Assembly: GCA_039192515.1 (NCBI GenBank)
Contig: JBCCXA010000017.1
Coordinates: 1 to 64,000 of the forward strand
Origin: Verrucomicrobiota bacterium
GTDB lineage: Bacteria > Verrucomicrobiota > Verrucomicrobiia > Methylacidiphilales > JBCCWR01
Direction of reading: 5' to 3'
DNA length: 64,000 nt
The translations under genes and the position numbers were made by a program. This document shows, piece after piece, positions 53,387 to 63,290 of the stretch (positions within the stretch are counted from its first letter, which is position 1; the number at the start of each line of letters is the position of its first letter). The notes beneath the pieces were generated by a model. It worked only from the letters and a program-made list of their open reading frames with translations. It ran no database searches and was not told where the DNA came from.

Positions 53387-54907
53387 ATGGCCGATCAATC
53401 TGCGCTTTTACAAAAAGTCAGAGAACTTCCCCATAAACCAGGTGTCTATCTTTATCGCGACCGTATAGGTCGCGTGGTCTATGTTGGTAAAGCAAAGGAC
53501 TTGCACAAACGTGTCAGTCAGTACTTTCACCCATCCAAAAGAACTAAAGCAGACAGAAAAACAAGGGCTCTAGTAGACAGTATTTGCGATCTAGAAGTCC
53601 ATGTTGTTCGTAGCGAGCCGGAAGCGATTCTCCTAGAAGGGCGCTTGATTAAGGAATATCGCCCCAAGTACAACATTACCTTTCGCGATGATAAGCGCTT
53701 TCTTCTCGTAAAGGTGAGTTTGAAAGATCCTTATCCGCGCTTCCAATTAACGCGCCTCAAGAAAGATGATGGAGCGCGTTATTTTGGCCCATTTGCCCAC
53801 AGTGGCGCTCTGAGAGCGACACTGGATATGATGCGTCGTCGCTTCTCATTGCGGAATTGCCGTCCTCGCACGCCCAATGATAAAGATTACAAGCATTGTC
53901 ATGATGATGTGATTCGAAATTGCTCGGCGCCTTGTATTGGCAAGGTGTCTCAACAAGAATATTTGAAACAAGTTGAGGAGGCTTGTTCTTTTTTGGAAGG
54001 GAAGTCAGGAGAGATTTTAGAAGCACTGGAGCAGGATATGAAACGGGCAGCAGCTCGTATGGAATTCGAAAAAGCTGCTGATTTGCGTGACATGATCGAG
54101 AGTATTCGCAAAACAACCAAGCCTCAAAAACGGTTCTTGCGCCAGGTTCCTAGCACGGTTGTGCCAGAAAAGGATCTTGAGGAGTTGCGCAATGTCCTTG
54201 GCCTACAGGCAATTCCTGAAGTCATGGAATGTTTTGATATTTCCAATATCTCAGAAACTCATGTGGTGGCTTCCATGGTATGTTTTCGAAATGGCAGACC
54301 AGATAAATCAAATTATCGAAGATACCGTATCAAAGGAGTAGAGGGGCAGAATGATTTTGCCAGCATGGCGGAAGTTGTAAGACGTCGCTACAAACGAGTG
54401 ATTAAGGAAGGTGGCAAACTTCCTGATCTTATTGTGGTCGATGGCGGTAAGGGGCAATTAAGTTCAGCAGTTAAGGAGCTTCAAGCATTAGAAGTGTTTG
54501 AGCAACCGATTATTGGCTTGGCTAAGAAGCGGGAAGAAATTTTCCGTCCACTAACACCCTACCCTTTGGTCCTTTCACTCGAATCAGGTGCCGTGCGCCT
54601 TCTCCAACGCTTGAGGGATGAAGCACATCGTTTTGCCAATGGATATCACCAACTTTTGCTTAAAAAAAGAATGTCAGAGAGCTTGTTGGACGACTGCCCA
54701 GGTATCAGTCAGAAACGCAAAATGGAGTTACTCAAACACTTTGGCTCTGTGGATAAAATACGCAGAGCAACCGTGGAACAACTGGCTGAAGTTGAGGGTA
54801 TTAGCGAAAAATTAGCCGAAGGGATTCAAATCTATTTCAAAGAATTAAAATTAGGTAAGAAGGATTCGGGCGATGAGGACCAGCCAGAGTATATCTTAAA
54901 AATCTGA
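53387..54907 (+). CDS. uvrC: UvrABC system protein C
   Basis: 506 residues. The GIY-YIG nuclease (PGVYLYRDRIGRVVYVGKAK) is followed by a Cys-containing region (HCHDDVIRNCSAPCIG), a UVR motif (MEFEKAADLRDMIESI), the RNase H-like nuclease (MECFDISNISETHVVASMV; DLIVVDGGKGQLS) and a C-terminal helix-hairpin-helix (LDDCPGISQKRKMELLKHFG). It makes both incisions in nucleotide excision repair. All domains are present although it is about 100 residues shorter than the E. coli protein. It follows the ThiS-like gene by 35 bp. Confidence 0.95.
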   Translation: MADQSALLQKVRELPHKPGVYLYRDRIGRVVYVGKAKDLHKRVSQYFHPSKRTKADRKTRALVDSICDLEVHVVRSEPEAILLEGRLIKEYRPKYNITFRDDKRFLLVKVSLKDPYPRFQLTRLKKDDGARYFGPFAHSGALRATLDMMRRRFSLRNCRPRTPNDKDYKHCHDDVIRNCSAPCIGKVSQQEYLKQVEEACSFLEGKSGEILEALEQDMKRAAARMEFEKAADLRDMIESIRKTTKPQKRFLRQVPSTVVPEKDLEELRNVLGLQAIPEVMECFDISNISETHVVASMVCFRNGRPDKSNYRRYRIKGVEGQNDFASMAEVVRRRYKRVIKEGGKLPDLIVVDGGKGQLSSAVKELQALEVFEQPIIGLAKKREEIFRPLTPYPLVLSLESGAVRLLQRLRDEAHRFANGYHQLLLKKRMSESLLDDCPGISQKRKMELLKHFGSVDKIRRATVEQLAEVEGISEKLAEGIQIYFKELKLGKKDSGDEDQPEYILKI

Positions 54908-54941
54908 GCCTTTACCCCATGCTTTCCAAAAAAATAACCCA

Positions 54942-54966
54942 CCCCCTGATAGATGTCTGAGGGGGG
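54942..54966. terminator. Hairpin after uvrC
   Basis: ccccct (54942-54947) pairs with aggggg (54960-54965). A T run is found only on the leftward side (aaaaaaa at 54928-54934 on the + strand), so it would end leftward transcription best, though it may also stall the uvrC transcript. The rest of 54967-55130 holds another perfect 8-bp stem, aacactcc/ggagtgtt (55029-55057), and no gene. Confidence 0.45.
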
Positions 54967-55130
54967 AGGTTAAGCTGTGGGTGTCCTAACTACCAGATGA
55001 TGAGAATTGAGGAAGGCTAAAAAAGGGTAACACTCCAAATATAGGAAAAGGAGTGTTGAATGCAACAACCCGTAGAGAGAAAGCGAAAAAGACGGAGACA
55101 TTTTAGAGAAATACGGAGAGGGGGCAGGGC

Positions 55131-55561
55131 TTGGAAAGACAAGTTTTAGAGAATGACTCACAACTAATTAACTCAGCTTTGAGGAGTGAAAGCCTTTTCA
55201 AGGTATCGAACCTTATGAAAAAGACTGGAAGTCATTTGGCTTGGACGAGGGGAGAGGGGCGTCAAAACCAACTCGTCTCCGCGGAACTGCTCTCACCTGC
55301 TCTGGGCGACAAAGCCTTGAGCTTCATGTATGATGGGCAGGGACGCCGGGTGACTAAGGCCGTAGAAGAATGAAATGGCAGCGCCTGGACCTTCCTGGAA
55401 AAAATGCGCTTTACCTGGGATGGCTGGAACCTTCTCGAGGGAGAGGCCTCCACCGGGCGGGGCTATAGCCTTGCTAAACAATACGGCTGGGGAACTGATT
55501 TGAACTGAACTATGCAAGGAGCTGGCGCAGTCGGAGGGCTGACCCTTGTGTTGCACATTTG
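55131..55561 (+). pseudogene. Rhs/YD-repeat protein relic
   Basis: One frame reads FMYDGQGRRVTKAVEE, stop (55371-55373), NGSAWTFLEKMRFTWDGWNLLEGE, YGWGTDLN, stop, then MQGAGAVGGLTLVLH. The YDGQGRRV and GAGAVGGL pieces are hallmarks of the end of the Rhs core, where the usual form is LQGAGGVGGLL. Two stops, no start and no downstream core or toxin tip show that it is dead. Its base composition is richer in G and C than its neighbours, as often seen in horizontally moved Rhs genes. The limits are approximate. Confidence 0.75.
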
Positions 55562-55563
55562 GG

Positions 55564-56043
55564 TCATTTCATTGTGTTGGTTTGGTGCAATCGGTCTATC
55601 GCTTGTTCTAAAGCATTCCAAGCGAGCATAGCGCAAGGAATGCGTTGGGGGAATTGGGAGATGCTTTGCAGTGCGAGTATTTCACCTGAAAGTGTGGTTT
55701 GCATTGAGGAGTCGGCATGCAGGAGTTCTTTAAATGCTTGGTGATAGTTAGTGATTTGAGACTTTTTCTTGCCCCGTAAAAGTTCTGTCATGAGTGATGC
55801 GGAAGCTTGGCTGATGGCACAGCCTTGACCTTCAAAGGTAATTTTTTCTAAGGTGGGATCTAGATCATTCTGTGACCAGATAAGATGCAAGGTTACTTCA
55901 TCGCCACATTTTGCATGACGTCCATGAACACTTTGTTGAGCGTCAGTGAGCAGCCCAAAATTTCTAGGGGAGCGTGAGTGGTCAAGCAGAATACCTTGGT
56001 AAAGCTGAGCGACATCGATCTGGTTTTGGGTGTCTTGTTTCAA
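55564..56043 (-). CDS. sufU: SUF-type Fe-S scaffold (SufU/IscU-like)
   Basis: 159 residues. The three conserved Cys are in HAKCGDEVTL, GQGCAISQASASLM and RIPCAMLAWNALEQA, and Asp follows the first Cys as in SufU. The insert between the second and third Cys (about residues 90-125) is typical of SufU rather than IscU. It takes sulfur from SufS; SufU can act as a zinc-dependent sulfur acceptor. It starts 30 bp after sufS. Confidence 0.93.
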   Translation of the reverse strand: MKQDTQNQIDVAQLYQGILLDHSRSPRNFGLLTDAQQSVHGRHAKCGDEVTLHLIWSQNDLDPTLEKITFEGQGCAISQASASLMTELLRGKKKSQITNYHQAFKELLHADSSMQTTLSGEILALQSISQFPQRIPCAMLAWNALEQAIDRLHQTNTMK

Positions 56044-56072
56044 AATGGCAACAAATCATTAAGAGAGTCTTG

Positions 56073-57338
56073 TTATGTAAAGAAGGATCGCACTTTCTTG
56101 AGAACCTGGATGAGCTGGTCTATTTCATCAATGGTATTATACAGGTAGAAGCTCGCTCGAGCAGTAGCAGGGGTGCCAAGTTTTTTCATAAGAGGTTGGT
56201 TGCAGTGGTGCCCTCCACGTAAAGCAACACCGTATTGGTTGGCCACTTCAACAACATCGTGTGCGTGAATATCATCAAAGATAAAGGTCACCATGCCAGT
56301 TCGATTGTTTTTAGGCCCTAGGATTTGGATGTGCTCTAATTCATTCATTTTTTGATAAGCGTAGCCAGCCAATTCAAGGTCGTGTTGATGGATAGATTCG
56401 CGCCCTAGGTCATCAATATAATCTAAGGCTACGTGTAAGCCGATGGCGTCTGCAATATTAGGGGTGCCGGCTTCAAATTTATGAGGGCCTGTTTTCCAAG
56501 TACTTTTCGTATAGTCCGCAGTATCAATCATCTCACCTCCACCGTGCCAAGGAGGCATTGTTTCAAGAAGTGATTCTTTTGCTATTAAAGCACCAATACC
56601 GGTTGGTCCTGCTACTTTGTGACCCGAAAAAGCATAGAAATCGCAGTTTATCTCTTGGAAGTCGACGGGCAAGTGTCCTGCGCTTTGTGCGCCATCAACG
56701 AGTGTTATGATATTCTCCTCCTGAGCCAGAGCACAGATGGCTTTGACAGGATTGGTGATGCCCAGTGTGTTGGAAATATGTGTGAGGCAGAGCAGTTTGA
56801 TCTTATGAGGGCTAGCTTTGTTTTCTTGGAGGCGTTTTTTCAGAAAACTTAAATCCAGTTCTAAGGTTTCGGGTAATAGTGGTATGAACTCTAGTTGAGC
56901 TCCCTTTTTCTCTGTTAGCAGTTGCCAAGGCACAAGGTTGCTATGATGTTCCATTTCTGTAAGTAAAATGACATCACCCTCTTGAATTTGGTCTTGTCCC
57001 CATGTTTGAGAAACTAGGTTGATGGCTTCAGTTGTTCCGCGGGTGAAGACTACATTTTCTTCAGAAGGAGCGTTAAAGAAACGAGCGACTCGCTTTCTGG
57101 CATTCTCGAATGCCAGGGTGGCCCTATTGCTCAGCTCGTGGATGCCACGGTGAACATTGGAATGATCTTGGAGGTAGTACTGGGAGACGGCATTAATGAC
57201 GCACTCTGGCTTTTGAGTGGAAGCTGCGCTATCAAGATAAATGAGAGGTTGACCGTTTACTTTTTGATTTAAGATTGGAAAATCCGCTCGGATCTTATCT
57301 AAGTCCAAGGCAGTGATCTGATTCGGATTCGCTATCAT
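56073..57338 (-). CDS. sufS: Cysteine desulfurase SufS
   Basis: 421 residues from the ATG at 57338 (a TTG five codons earlier is possible). It is a class V aminotransferase-fold enzyme: LIYLDSAASTQKP, VVFTRGTTEAINLV, the PLP Lys in FSGHKVAGPTGIGAL, and the active-site Cys in LRGGHHCNQPLM. The group II pattern (SufS) is clear. It strips sulfur from cysteine for Fe-S clusters, delivering to SufU downstream. No SufBCD genes lie in the window. Confidence 0.95.
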   Translation of the reverse strand: MIANPNQITALDLDKIRADFPILNQKVNGQPLIYLDSAASTQKPECVINAVSQYYLQDHSNVHRGIHELSNRATLAFENARKRVARFFNAPSEENVVFTRGTTEAINLVSQTWGQDQIQEGDVILLTEMEHHSNLVPWQLLTEKKGAQLEFIPLLPETLELDLSFLKKRLQENKASPHKIKLLCLTHISNTLGITNPVKAICALAQEENIITLVDGAQSAGHLPVDFQEINCDFYAFSGHKVAGPTGIGALIAKESLLETMPPWHGGGEMIDTADYTKSTWKTGPHKFEAGTPNIADAIGLHVALDYIDDLGRESIHQHDLELAGYAYQKMNELEHIQILGPKNNRTGMVTFIFDDIHAHDVVEVANQYGVALRGGHHCNQPLMKKLGTPATARASFYLYNTIDEIDQLIQVLKKVRSFFT

Positions 57339-57456
57339 CTGTAAATGAAACAATAGTTCCGATTATGGAGAAGTCTAGTGGGATATGGATTGCTTTAACT
57401 CGAATTGTGTGAAATGGCTGGCTATTGGAGGTCTAGTGCGTTAACAATTAGGGCGT

Positions 57457-58167
57457 ATGTTGCAAGAAATGGAGTCCATGCTGATTTTGCAAGATCGGGA
57501 TGTAAGGTGTATGGCCTTGGAAAGAGAGATCAAGGGAATACCGAGGCAAATAGAGAGCATCAAGTCGAGATTTGAGGGGCAGAAAAAAAAGCTTGAGGAT
57601 TTAAAGGTAGCAAGCCGTCAGGTTGAGAGTGAGCGTAAGGATCTGGATAACCAAGTGAAGTCTAAAGAGTCTCAAATCGCCAAGTATGCTAGTCAGCAGT
57701 TAGGAACGAAGAAGAACGAAGAGTATCAAGCATTGGGACATGAAATAGAAAATTGTAAGAAGGAAATTTCCCAGCTTGAGGATAGAGAGTTAGAATTAAT
57801 GGAGGCTTATGATCAGTCTCAGTTAGAAGTTAAAGCGGAAGAGGCTGAAGTTGCCAAAATTGCCGCAGGTATTGATGACCAGGTAAAAGCTCTAGAGAAG
57901 AAAGAAGAAAATCATAAAGCTGAAGTGGTTAAGCTTCGGGAAGAAATCTCTAAACTAGAGTCCGGAATTGAACCGTCAACGTTGTCACGCTACCGCAGGA
58001 TACTCAAAAGCAAAGGAGATAAAGCGATTGTGCCTTTGGTGAATGGAAAGATTTGTGCTGGGTGCCACATGGAGTTAACTCACCAGTCTGTTGTCGATGC
58101 GAAAGGCGGGCAGAAAATAGCAAGCTGCGAACATTGTGGACGCATGGTTTATTGGCCGGGGGAATAG
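57457..58167 (+). CDS. Coiled-coil zinc-ribbon protein (COG1579 type)
   Basis: 236 residues. Residues about 15-165 are a long antiparallel coiled coil (LKVASRQVESERKDLDNQV; LEDRELELMEAYDQSQLEVK). A C-terminal C4 zinc ribbon has its ligand pairs in KICAGCHMEL and ASCEHCGRM. This is the layout of the DUF164/COG1579 family, thought to bind nucleic acid. The next gene, pssA, starts 17 bp after its stop. Confidence 0.88.
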   Translation: MLQEMESMLILQDRDVRCMALEREIKGIPRQIESIKSRFEGQKKKLEDLKVASRQVESERKDLDNQVKSKESQIAKYASQQLGTKKNEEYQALGHEIENCKKEISQLEDRELELMEAYDQSQLEVKAEEAEVAKIAAGIDDQVKALEKKEENHKAEVVKLREEISKLESGIEPSTLSRYRRILKSKGDKAIVPLVNGKICAGCHMELTHQSVVDAKGGQKIASCEHCGRMVYWPGE

Positions 58168-58184
58168 CCGATAAGCTAATAACT

Positions 58185-59000
58185 ATGGATGATCATCGTA
58201 AGGTATACATCCTGCCTAACTTGATGACGGCAGGCAACTTGATATGCGGCTTCATGGCTGTGCTGCAGATTTTTGAGGGTACCATGTTGCGCCGTTATGT
58301 GGGGGAGGAATGGCACGTACATTATGAGTACAGTCTCTACTTTATTCTGTTGGCCTGTGTCTTCGACTTGTTGGATGGGCGTATGGCTAGAATGAGTGGG
58401 CATATGACACCCTTTGGAAGAGAGTTTGATTCGTTAGCGGATATTGTTTCTTTTGGAGTAGCTCCTGCACTGCTGCTTTTCAATATAGTCTTGTATGAAC
58501 TGCCAGATCGTTTGGGCTGGGTAATTGGAGGGCTTTACTTAGTTTGTGGTGCTATGCGTTTGGCCCGTTTCAATGTGACTGCTGCTGAGTTGGAAAGAAA
58601 AGGTGTTCATAAGAATGATTTCGAGGGGTTGCCCATTCCCGCGGCGGCTGGGTTGATTGCTTCTATTACACTAACCTTGCTTACGCTTTATCAAAATGAG
58701 CAGTCGATTGGCTATTGGAAATATGTTCTGGCAGGCTTAATGGTCGTCATGAGTTTAATGATGTTCAGTGAGGTGAGATACCCTAGTTTTAAGGGCCTTA
58801 ACCTCAAAACAAAGAGGACGATTCCCCGTTTTCTGGTAATTGTGCTGACATTGGGGGTCATTGGCTATTTCTGGCGCTATTCTCTGACCGTCATTTTTAC
58901 CAGTTATCTTATTTATGGTTTTGTTAGGCCGAGGATTACCAAGCGCTGGCGGCCCGATTTTGATGATGAGGAGGAGAATGGTGAAAGCCACGTTGCTTAA
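58185..59000 (+). CDS. pssA: CDP-diacylglycerol-serine O-phosphatidyltransferase
   Basis: 271 residues from the ATG at 58185 (MDDHRKVYILPNLM); an ATG at 58053 inside the previous gene is not favoured. The CDP-alcohol phosphotransferase motif DLLDGRMARMSG..FGREFDSLAD is complete (DGxxAR, then G, then DxxxD). Multiple membrane helices. It makes phosphatidylserine, the precursor of phosphatidylethanolamine. No decarboxylase (psd) gene lies beside it. Confidence 0.94.
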   Translation: MDDHRKVYILPNLMTAGNLICGFMAVLQIFEGTMLRRYVGEEWHVHYEYSLYFILLACVFDLLDGRMARMSGHMTPFGREFDSLADIVSFGVAPALLLFNIVLYELPDRLGWVIGGLYLVCGAMRLARFNVTAAELERKGVHKNDFEGLPIPAAAGLIASITLTLLTLYQNEQSIGYWKYVLAGLMVVMSLMMFSEVRYPSFKGLNLKTKRTIPRFLVIVLTLGVIGYFWRYSLTVIFTSYLIYGFVRPRITKRWRPDFDDEEENGESHVA

Positions 59001-59382
59001 TTCAAGGCCTTAGAGGCACTTACCATTTACGGGTCAGGTCTAAAACAATTTAATGATTTTACCATTCGCCTTGAATGATGTCATGAGAGCTTAAAGATCT
59101 GTGCAACATCTTGTCCCTAAGAAGCATAGGGCTCGTAGAGGTGTCACTTTTTGAGGCTGATATCCTGCCTCTATCTGAATGGGGGCGACCTGCGTTTGAT
59201 AGTTTCGTCTTGGCTTGCTTCTAAATGTTAAGCTCAGACGATGCGATTGATACATCTCTGTCGCCTACGCTTTTAGCCATCTCGTTCAACCTCTATGACA
59301 TAATTCTGCTTAAAAACAATAATATGACAATAGTGTTTTATTGTGATTATTTCGTAGCAATTGAATTGACCCAAAATGAGTT
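59001..59382. other. Intergenic region with a decayed coding fragment
   Basis: A leftward fragment at 59228-59300 ends QRCINRIV, stop, A, stop, and matches the end of the relic at 10888-11052, with DNA similarity spreading to about 59180. The rest upstream of the PhoD-like gene is AT-rich and may contain its promoter. Nothing else was recognised in these 382 bp. Confidence 0.45.
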
Positions 59383-61143
59383 ATGATATTAATTATCATG
59401 ATGGGCAATACAACTAAATCTAATTTAAAGCAATATTTTGCAGCGATACTAGTTTCTCTAGGACTCGCTTGTGCTACTCATGCACAACCTGGAAGTATAG
59501 AGGATTTATATGAACCTGGATTGGCGCCGTTTTACCATGGAGTAGCTTCTGGTGATCCAGATGCAGATGGCTTTATCATCTGGACCCGTATCACACCTTA
59601 TGTCGAATTGGGGCAAAGTTTGACAGTTGGTTGGAGCGTGGCCACAGATTCTCGTATGAAAAATATTGTAGCTCAAGGAGATTTCATCACGGACCCTAGC
59701 CGCGACTATACGGTGAAAGTGGATGTTGGGGGATTACTCTCAGGCCAGACTTACTATTACCAATTTTCTTATTTGAAGCGTTGCTCGATTGTAGGCAAAA
59801 CTAAAACAGCTCCAACAGAGGCGGTTGAAAGCCTCAAATTTGCGGTCATTTCCTGTTCGAATAATGAGTGGGGTTTTTTTTCAGGGTATCAAAAGATAGC
59901 TCGGCGCAGAGATCTGGATGGGGTCATTCATTTGGGAGATTACATTTATGAGTATGGCGATAATGACTCGTATAGTTCTCCTGAAATTCGTGATGAAATA
60001 GTGATCTTTCCTGCTAATGAACTTTTAACATTAGAGGATTATCGTATTCGCTATGCCAATTACCGTCTGGATCCTAATCTGCGAGAAGCGCATCAACAGC
60101 ACCCCTTTATTGTAGTATGGGATGACCATGAATCGGCTAATGATGCTTGGGTAGGTGGGGCTGAGAATCATGATCCAGCGACTGAAGGTAGTTGGGAAGC
60201 CCGCAAGGCAGTTTCCAAACAAGCCTACTTTGAATGGATGCCCATACGTGAAAATGGAGATCGCATTTTCCGGACCTTATCCTATGGGCCACTCCTTGAT
60301 CTTATCATGTTAGATACCCGTTTGGAGGGACGCGAGCAGCAGCTCACAAGTATATTTGATCCTGCTTTATATAGCCCCAATCGCACTCTGCTAGGGGCGG
60401 AGCAAAAAGAATGGCTTAAGGGGGAACTCGAGAACTCAAATGCCCAGTGGAAAGTGATCGGAAATCAGGTGATTTTTTCTGAATTTAATATAGGATTTGC
60501 CGCATCAATCCTTGGTATTCCCAGTGCGCTAGTAGAAGGTTTCTTTTTAGATATCTGGGATGGATACCGAGCAGAAAGAAGTGAGCTAATCGACTTTATT
60601 GAGGCAGGTCCAATCATGGATGTTGTCTTTGTTACGGGTGATTTTCATTCCAGTTTTGCTTGGGAAGTGACTGATTTTCCTGCCGATTTTCCCAGTAGCT
60701 TGCCCAACTACGATCCAATAACTGCTGCGGGATCCGTGGCAGTAGAGTTTGCTGTTCCCAGTATTTCTGCAGCAAATTTTGATGAAAACATTGATGATGC
60801 AGGAGCTCCTAATGGGACCTCTGCTTACCTTGAATTTATTTTGAATAAGCCAGTTAATGAATCTGGAATCTTTGATCCAGATGAGGGATTTAATTTTAAC
60901 CCTCATCTCACTTACACAGATTTGGACAGGCACGGTTACATGATTTTGACAGTGAATGAGAATGCGGTGCAGGCCGACTATTACTACATGATTGATATCC
61001 TTGTCCCCACAACGAGACAAACTTGGGGGGCGGGGGTTGTTTCCTTTAGTGGAAGCAATGATTTAGGGTTAGCGCCTGCCCCGGCACCTAGAAAATCGGT
61101 GTTAGATATTCCAGCACCAGATAAAATCTTTTTTAAACCCTAG
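59383..61143 (+). CDS. phoD: PhoD-like alkaline phosphatase/phosphodiesterase, secreted
   Basis: 586 residues with a signal peptide of Sec type (FAAILVSLGLACATHAQ) and no twin-arginine motif, although Met6 or Met7 may be the true start. A PhoD N-terminal Ig-like domain (FYHGVASGDPDADGFIIWTR) is followed by the metal-dependent phosphatase fold: SCSNNEWGFF, HLGDYIYEYG, VVWDDHESANDAW, MLDTRLEGRE and VTGDFHSSFAWE. The family releases phosphate from phosphodiesters such as teichoic acids or phospholipids. No pho box was identified upstream. Confidence 0.9.
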   Translation: MILIIMMGNTTKSNLKQYFAAILVSLGLACATHAQPGSIEDLYEPGLAPFYHGVASGDPDADGFIIWTRITPYVELGQSLTVGWSVATDSRMKNIVAQGDFITDPSRDYTVKVDVGGLLSGQTYYYQFSYLKRCSIVGKTKTAPTEAVESLKFAVISCSNNEWGFFSGYQKIARRRDLDGVIHLGDYIYEYGDNDSYSSPEIRDEIVIFPANELLTLEDYRIRYANYRLDPNLREAHQQHPFIVVWDDHESANDAWVGGAENHDPATEGSWEARKAVSKQAYFEWMPIRENGDRIFRTLSYGPLLDLIMLDTRLEGREQQLTSIFDPALYSPNRTLLGAEQKEWLKGELENSNAQWKVIGNQVIFSEFNIGFAASILGIPSALVEGFFLDIWDGYRAERSELIDFIEAGPIMDVVFVTGDFHSSFAWEVTDFPADFPSSLPNYDPITAAGSVAVEFAVPSISAANFDENIDDAGAPNGTSAYLEFILNKPVNESGIFDPDEGFNFNPHLTYTDLDRHGYMILTVNENAVQADYYYMIDILVPTTRQTWGAGVVSFSGSNDLGLAPAPAPRKSVLDIPAPDKIFFKP

Positions 61144-61300
61144 TGACGTAGCAGAGACTAAAGGACGAGAGCCAGGATGAAAAAGCGTCTTTGGCTGCTG
61201 CTAACGGAGGTATAGATACAAGGATAGCCCATGCGTCTCATGCGCATAGTGGTCATTTTTTCACGTTTTGTGTTTCTTTTTGAGTAATCCCGAAGGGGGC

Positions 61301-63139
61301 CTAGGCTGCTTGACCCTTTTCTAAGGGTTCTTCGATCACCAGATTTTCCATGATGTATTCTTTGCGAATCGGGGTGTTCTTGCCCATGTAAAATTGCAAA
61401 ATGTTGGGAATATGATGCGGGTCATCTATGACAACTGGGGAGAGTTTCATTTCTTTGCCAATGAAAGTTTTGAATTCACTTGGGCTGATTTCACCTAGAC
61501 CTTTGAAGCGAGTAATCTCGTGGCCTGAGATGGTGTCCATGGCTTGGTCACGTTCTGCCTCGCTATAGCAATATTGGGTTGTTTTTTTATTGCGAACGCG
61601 GAAGAGAGGAGTTTCAAGAATAAATACGTGATTGCGGGTAATGAGTTCGGAAAAAAAGCGCAGGAAATAAGTAATAAGGAGATTGCGAATGTGAAGTCCA
61701 TCGACATCTGCATCTGTTGCTATAACGACCTTGCCATAACGCAACCCATCAATGGTATCCTCAATGTTTAAGGTGCGCATGAGATTGAACATCTCATCGT
61801 TTTTATATATAGCAGCACGTTGCAACTCACAGACATTTAAAGGCTTTCCTTTAAGCGTGAAGATGGCTTGTGTTTGCGGGTCACGGCAAGAGGTGATCGA
61901 GCCGGCTGCGGATTGTCCCTCAGTGATAAAGATCATGGATTCTCTACCTTTATCTTTTGCGGCGTTATAGTGAATACGGCAATCCTTGAGCTGCGGAATG
62001 CGTAGGGTAATAGCAGCAGAGCGTGTTTTCGCAGCTTTGCGAACGTCTTGTAACTCTTTGCGTAGGCGCTGAGTTTCTTGGATCTTTTGCAAGAGGCGCT
62101 CTGCTTGTTTAGGGTTACGGTGTAACAGACCGAGAATGATTTCTTTAACTTGGTTGACAAGATCGGAACGAATCTCTCCATTACCCAGCTTGTTTTTTGT
62201 TTGCGATTCAAAAACAGGTTCTTTGAGACGTATAGCAATGGCTCCTGATAAGCCTTCTCGGACATCATCACCATCGAATTTGCCTTTATAAAATTCATTA
62301 ACGGCCTTAAGTATACCTTCTCTAAAGGCCGAAAGATGAGTGCCTCCGTCAGATGTATATTGTCCATTAACGAATGAGTAATGGTCTTCACTCAGACGCT
62401 GAGTATGAGTGAAAGCTAGTTCTAACATTTTCTCACGATGATGGAGAATAGGATAGATGGCATCCTCTCCAACTTCTTCATCGAGGAGATCCTTGAGACC
62501 GTCTTTTGACTCATAGGTTGTACCATTATAGATCAGCTTTAATTCAGGATTAAGAAAGGTATAAAGTCTTAGTCGTTGTTCGAGAAATTCATTTTTGAAT
62601 TTGAAGTTTTTGAAGATGGTAGTATCGGGGACAAAAGTTACTAAAGTTCCATTAGGCTCTTTAGATTTCCCTTTTTTCTGGTCCTTTAGCACTCCCTTTT
62701 TGAATGTGGCAGAGAAGTAGGAGCCGTCACGGTACGAGGTGACAGAGAATGTTTCGGATAAGGCATTAACTGCCTTCGTGCCCACCCCATTTAGACCGAC
62801 GGAAAATTGGAAGACGTCGTCATTGTATTTTGCTCCGGTATTGATTCTGGAGACACATTCTATGACTTTTCCAAGAGGGATGCCTCGCCCATAGTCGCGG
62901 ATGGTAACGGAGTCTTCTTGCTGAGTGATTTCAACTTTTGAGCCATGACCCATAATGAATTCGTCTATAGCATTATCCAGAACTTCCTTGACCAAAACGT
63001 ATATGCCATCGTTGTAATGGCTGCCTGAACCTAGACGCCCGATGTACATGCCGGTCCGGGCCCTAATATGTTCTAAGGAGGACAGAGTTTTAATCTTTGA
63101 TTCGTCGTAAACGTGCTTTTTAGAACGTCCTGCTGCCAT
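61301..63139 (-). CDS. parE: DNA topoisomerase IV subunit B / GyrB-type protein
   Basis: 612 residues from the ATG at 63139 (MAAGRSKKHVYDE); a slightly longer frame to 63178 exists. The GHKL ATPase region has RTGMYIGRLGSGSHYN, VKEVLDNAIDEF and RDYGRGIPLG, then QFSVGLNGVGTKAVNALS. The TOPRIM region has ITEGQSAAGS, then KVVIATDADVDGLHIRNLL and TRFKGLGEISP. The short length and lack of the long GyrB insert favour ParE. No parC or gyrA gene lies beside it. Confidence 0.92.
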   Translation of the reverse strand: MAAGRSKKHVYDESKIKTLSSLEHIRARTGMYIGRLGSGSHYNDGIYVLVKEVLDNAIDEFIMGHGSKVEITQQEDSVTIRDYGRGIPLGKVIECVSRINTGAKYNDDVFQFSVGLNGVGTKAVNALSETFSVTSYRDGSYFSATFKKGVLKDQKKGKSKEPNGTLVTFVPDTTIFKNFKFKNEFLEQRLRLYTFLNPELKLIYNGTTYESKDGLKDLLDEEVGEDAIYPILHHREKMLELAFTHTQRLSEDHYSFVNGQYTSDGGTHLSAFREGILKAVNEFYKGKFDGDDVREGLSGAIAIRLKEPVFESQTKNKLGNGEIRSDLVNQVKEIILGLLHRNPKQAERLLQKIQETQRLRKELQDVRKAAKTRSAAITLRIPQLKDCRIHYNAAKDKGRESMIFITEGQSAAGSITSCRDPQTQAIFTLKGKPLNVCELQRAAIYKNDEMFNLMRTLNIEDTIDGLRYGKVVIATDADVDGLHIRNLLITYFLRFFSELITRNHVFILETPLFRVRNKKTTQYCYSEAERDQAMDTISGHEITRFKGLGEISPSEFKTFIGKEMKLSPVVIDDPHHIPNILQFYMGKNTPIRKEYIMENLVIEEPLEKGQAA

Positions 63140-63290
63140 TGATTTAGTGATAGAACGAAATGATAAATTGTACAGCAAATTCTAGAGAAATGGGAGATGG
63201 AGCTTTATTCAAGTCCTTGGAAAAAGATGCCGTTTTATATGATGTAATTTGAGCTTAACGGGAATTCTGAGATTTTAGTAATTGTATTAG

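Noticed and set aside
58053-58184. Longer pssA start
   Set aside because: It lies within the zinc-ribbon gene in another frame; homology to PssA begins just after the ATG at 58185.
61180-61215. Start of a signal-peptide-like frame (MKKRLWLLLTEV)
   Set aside because: It stops after 12 codons and nothing downstream continues it.
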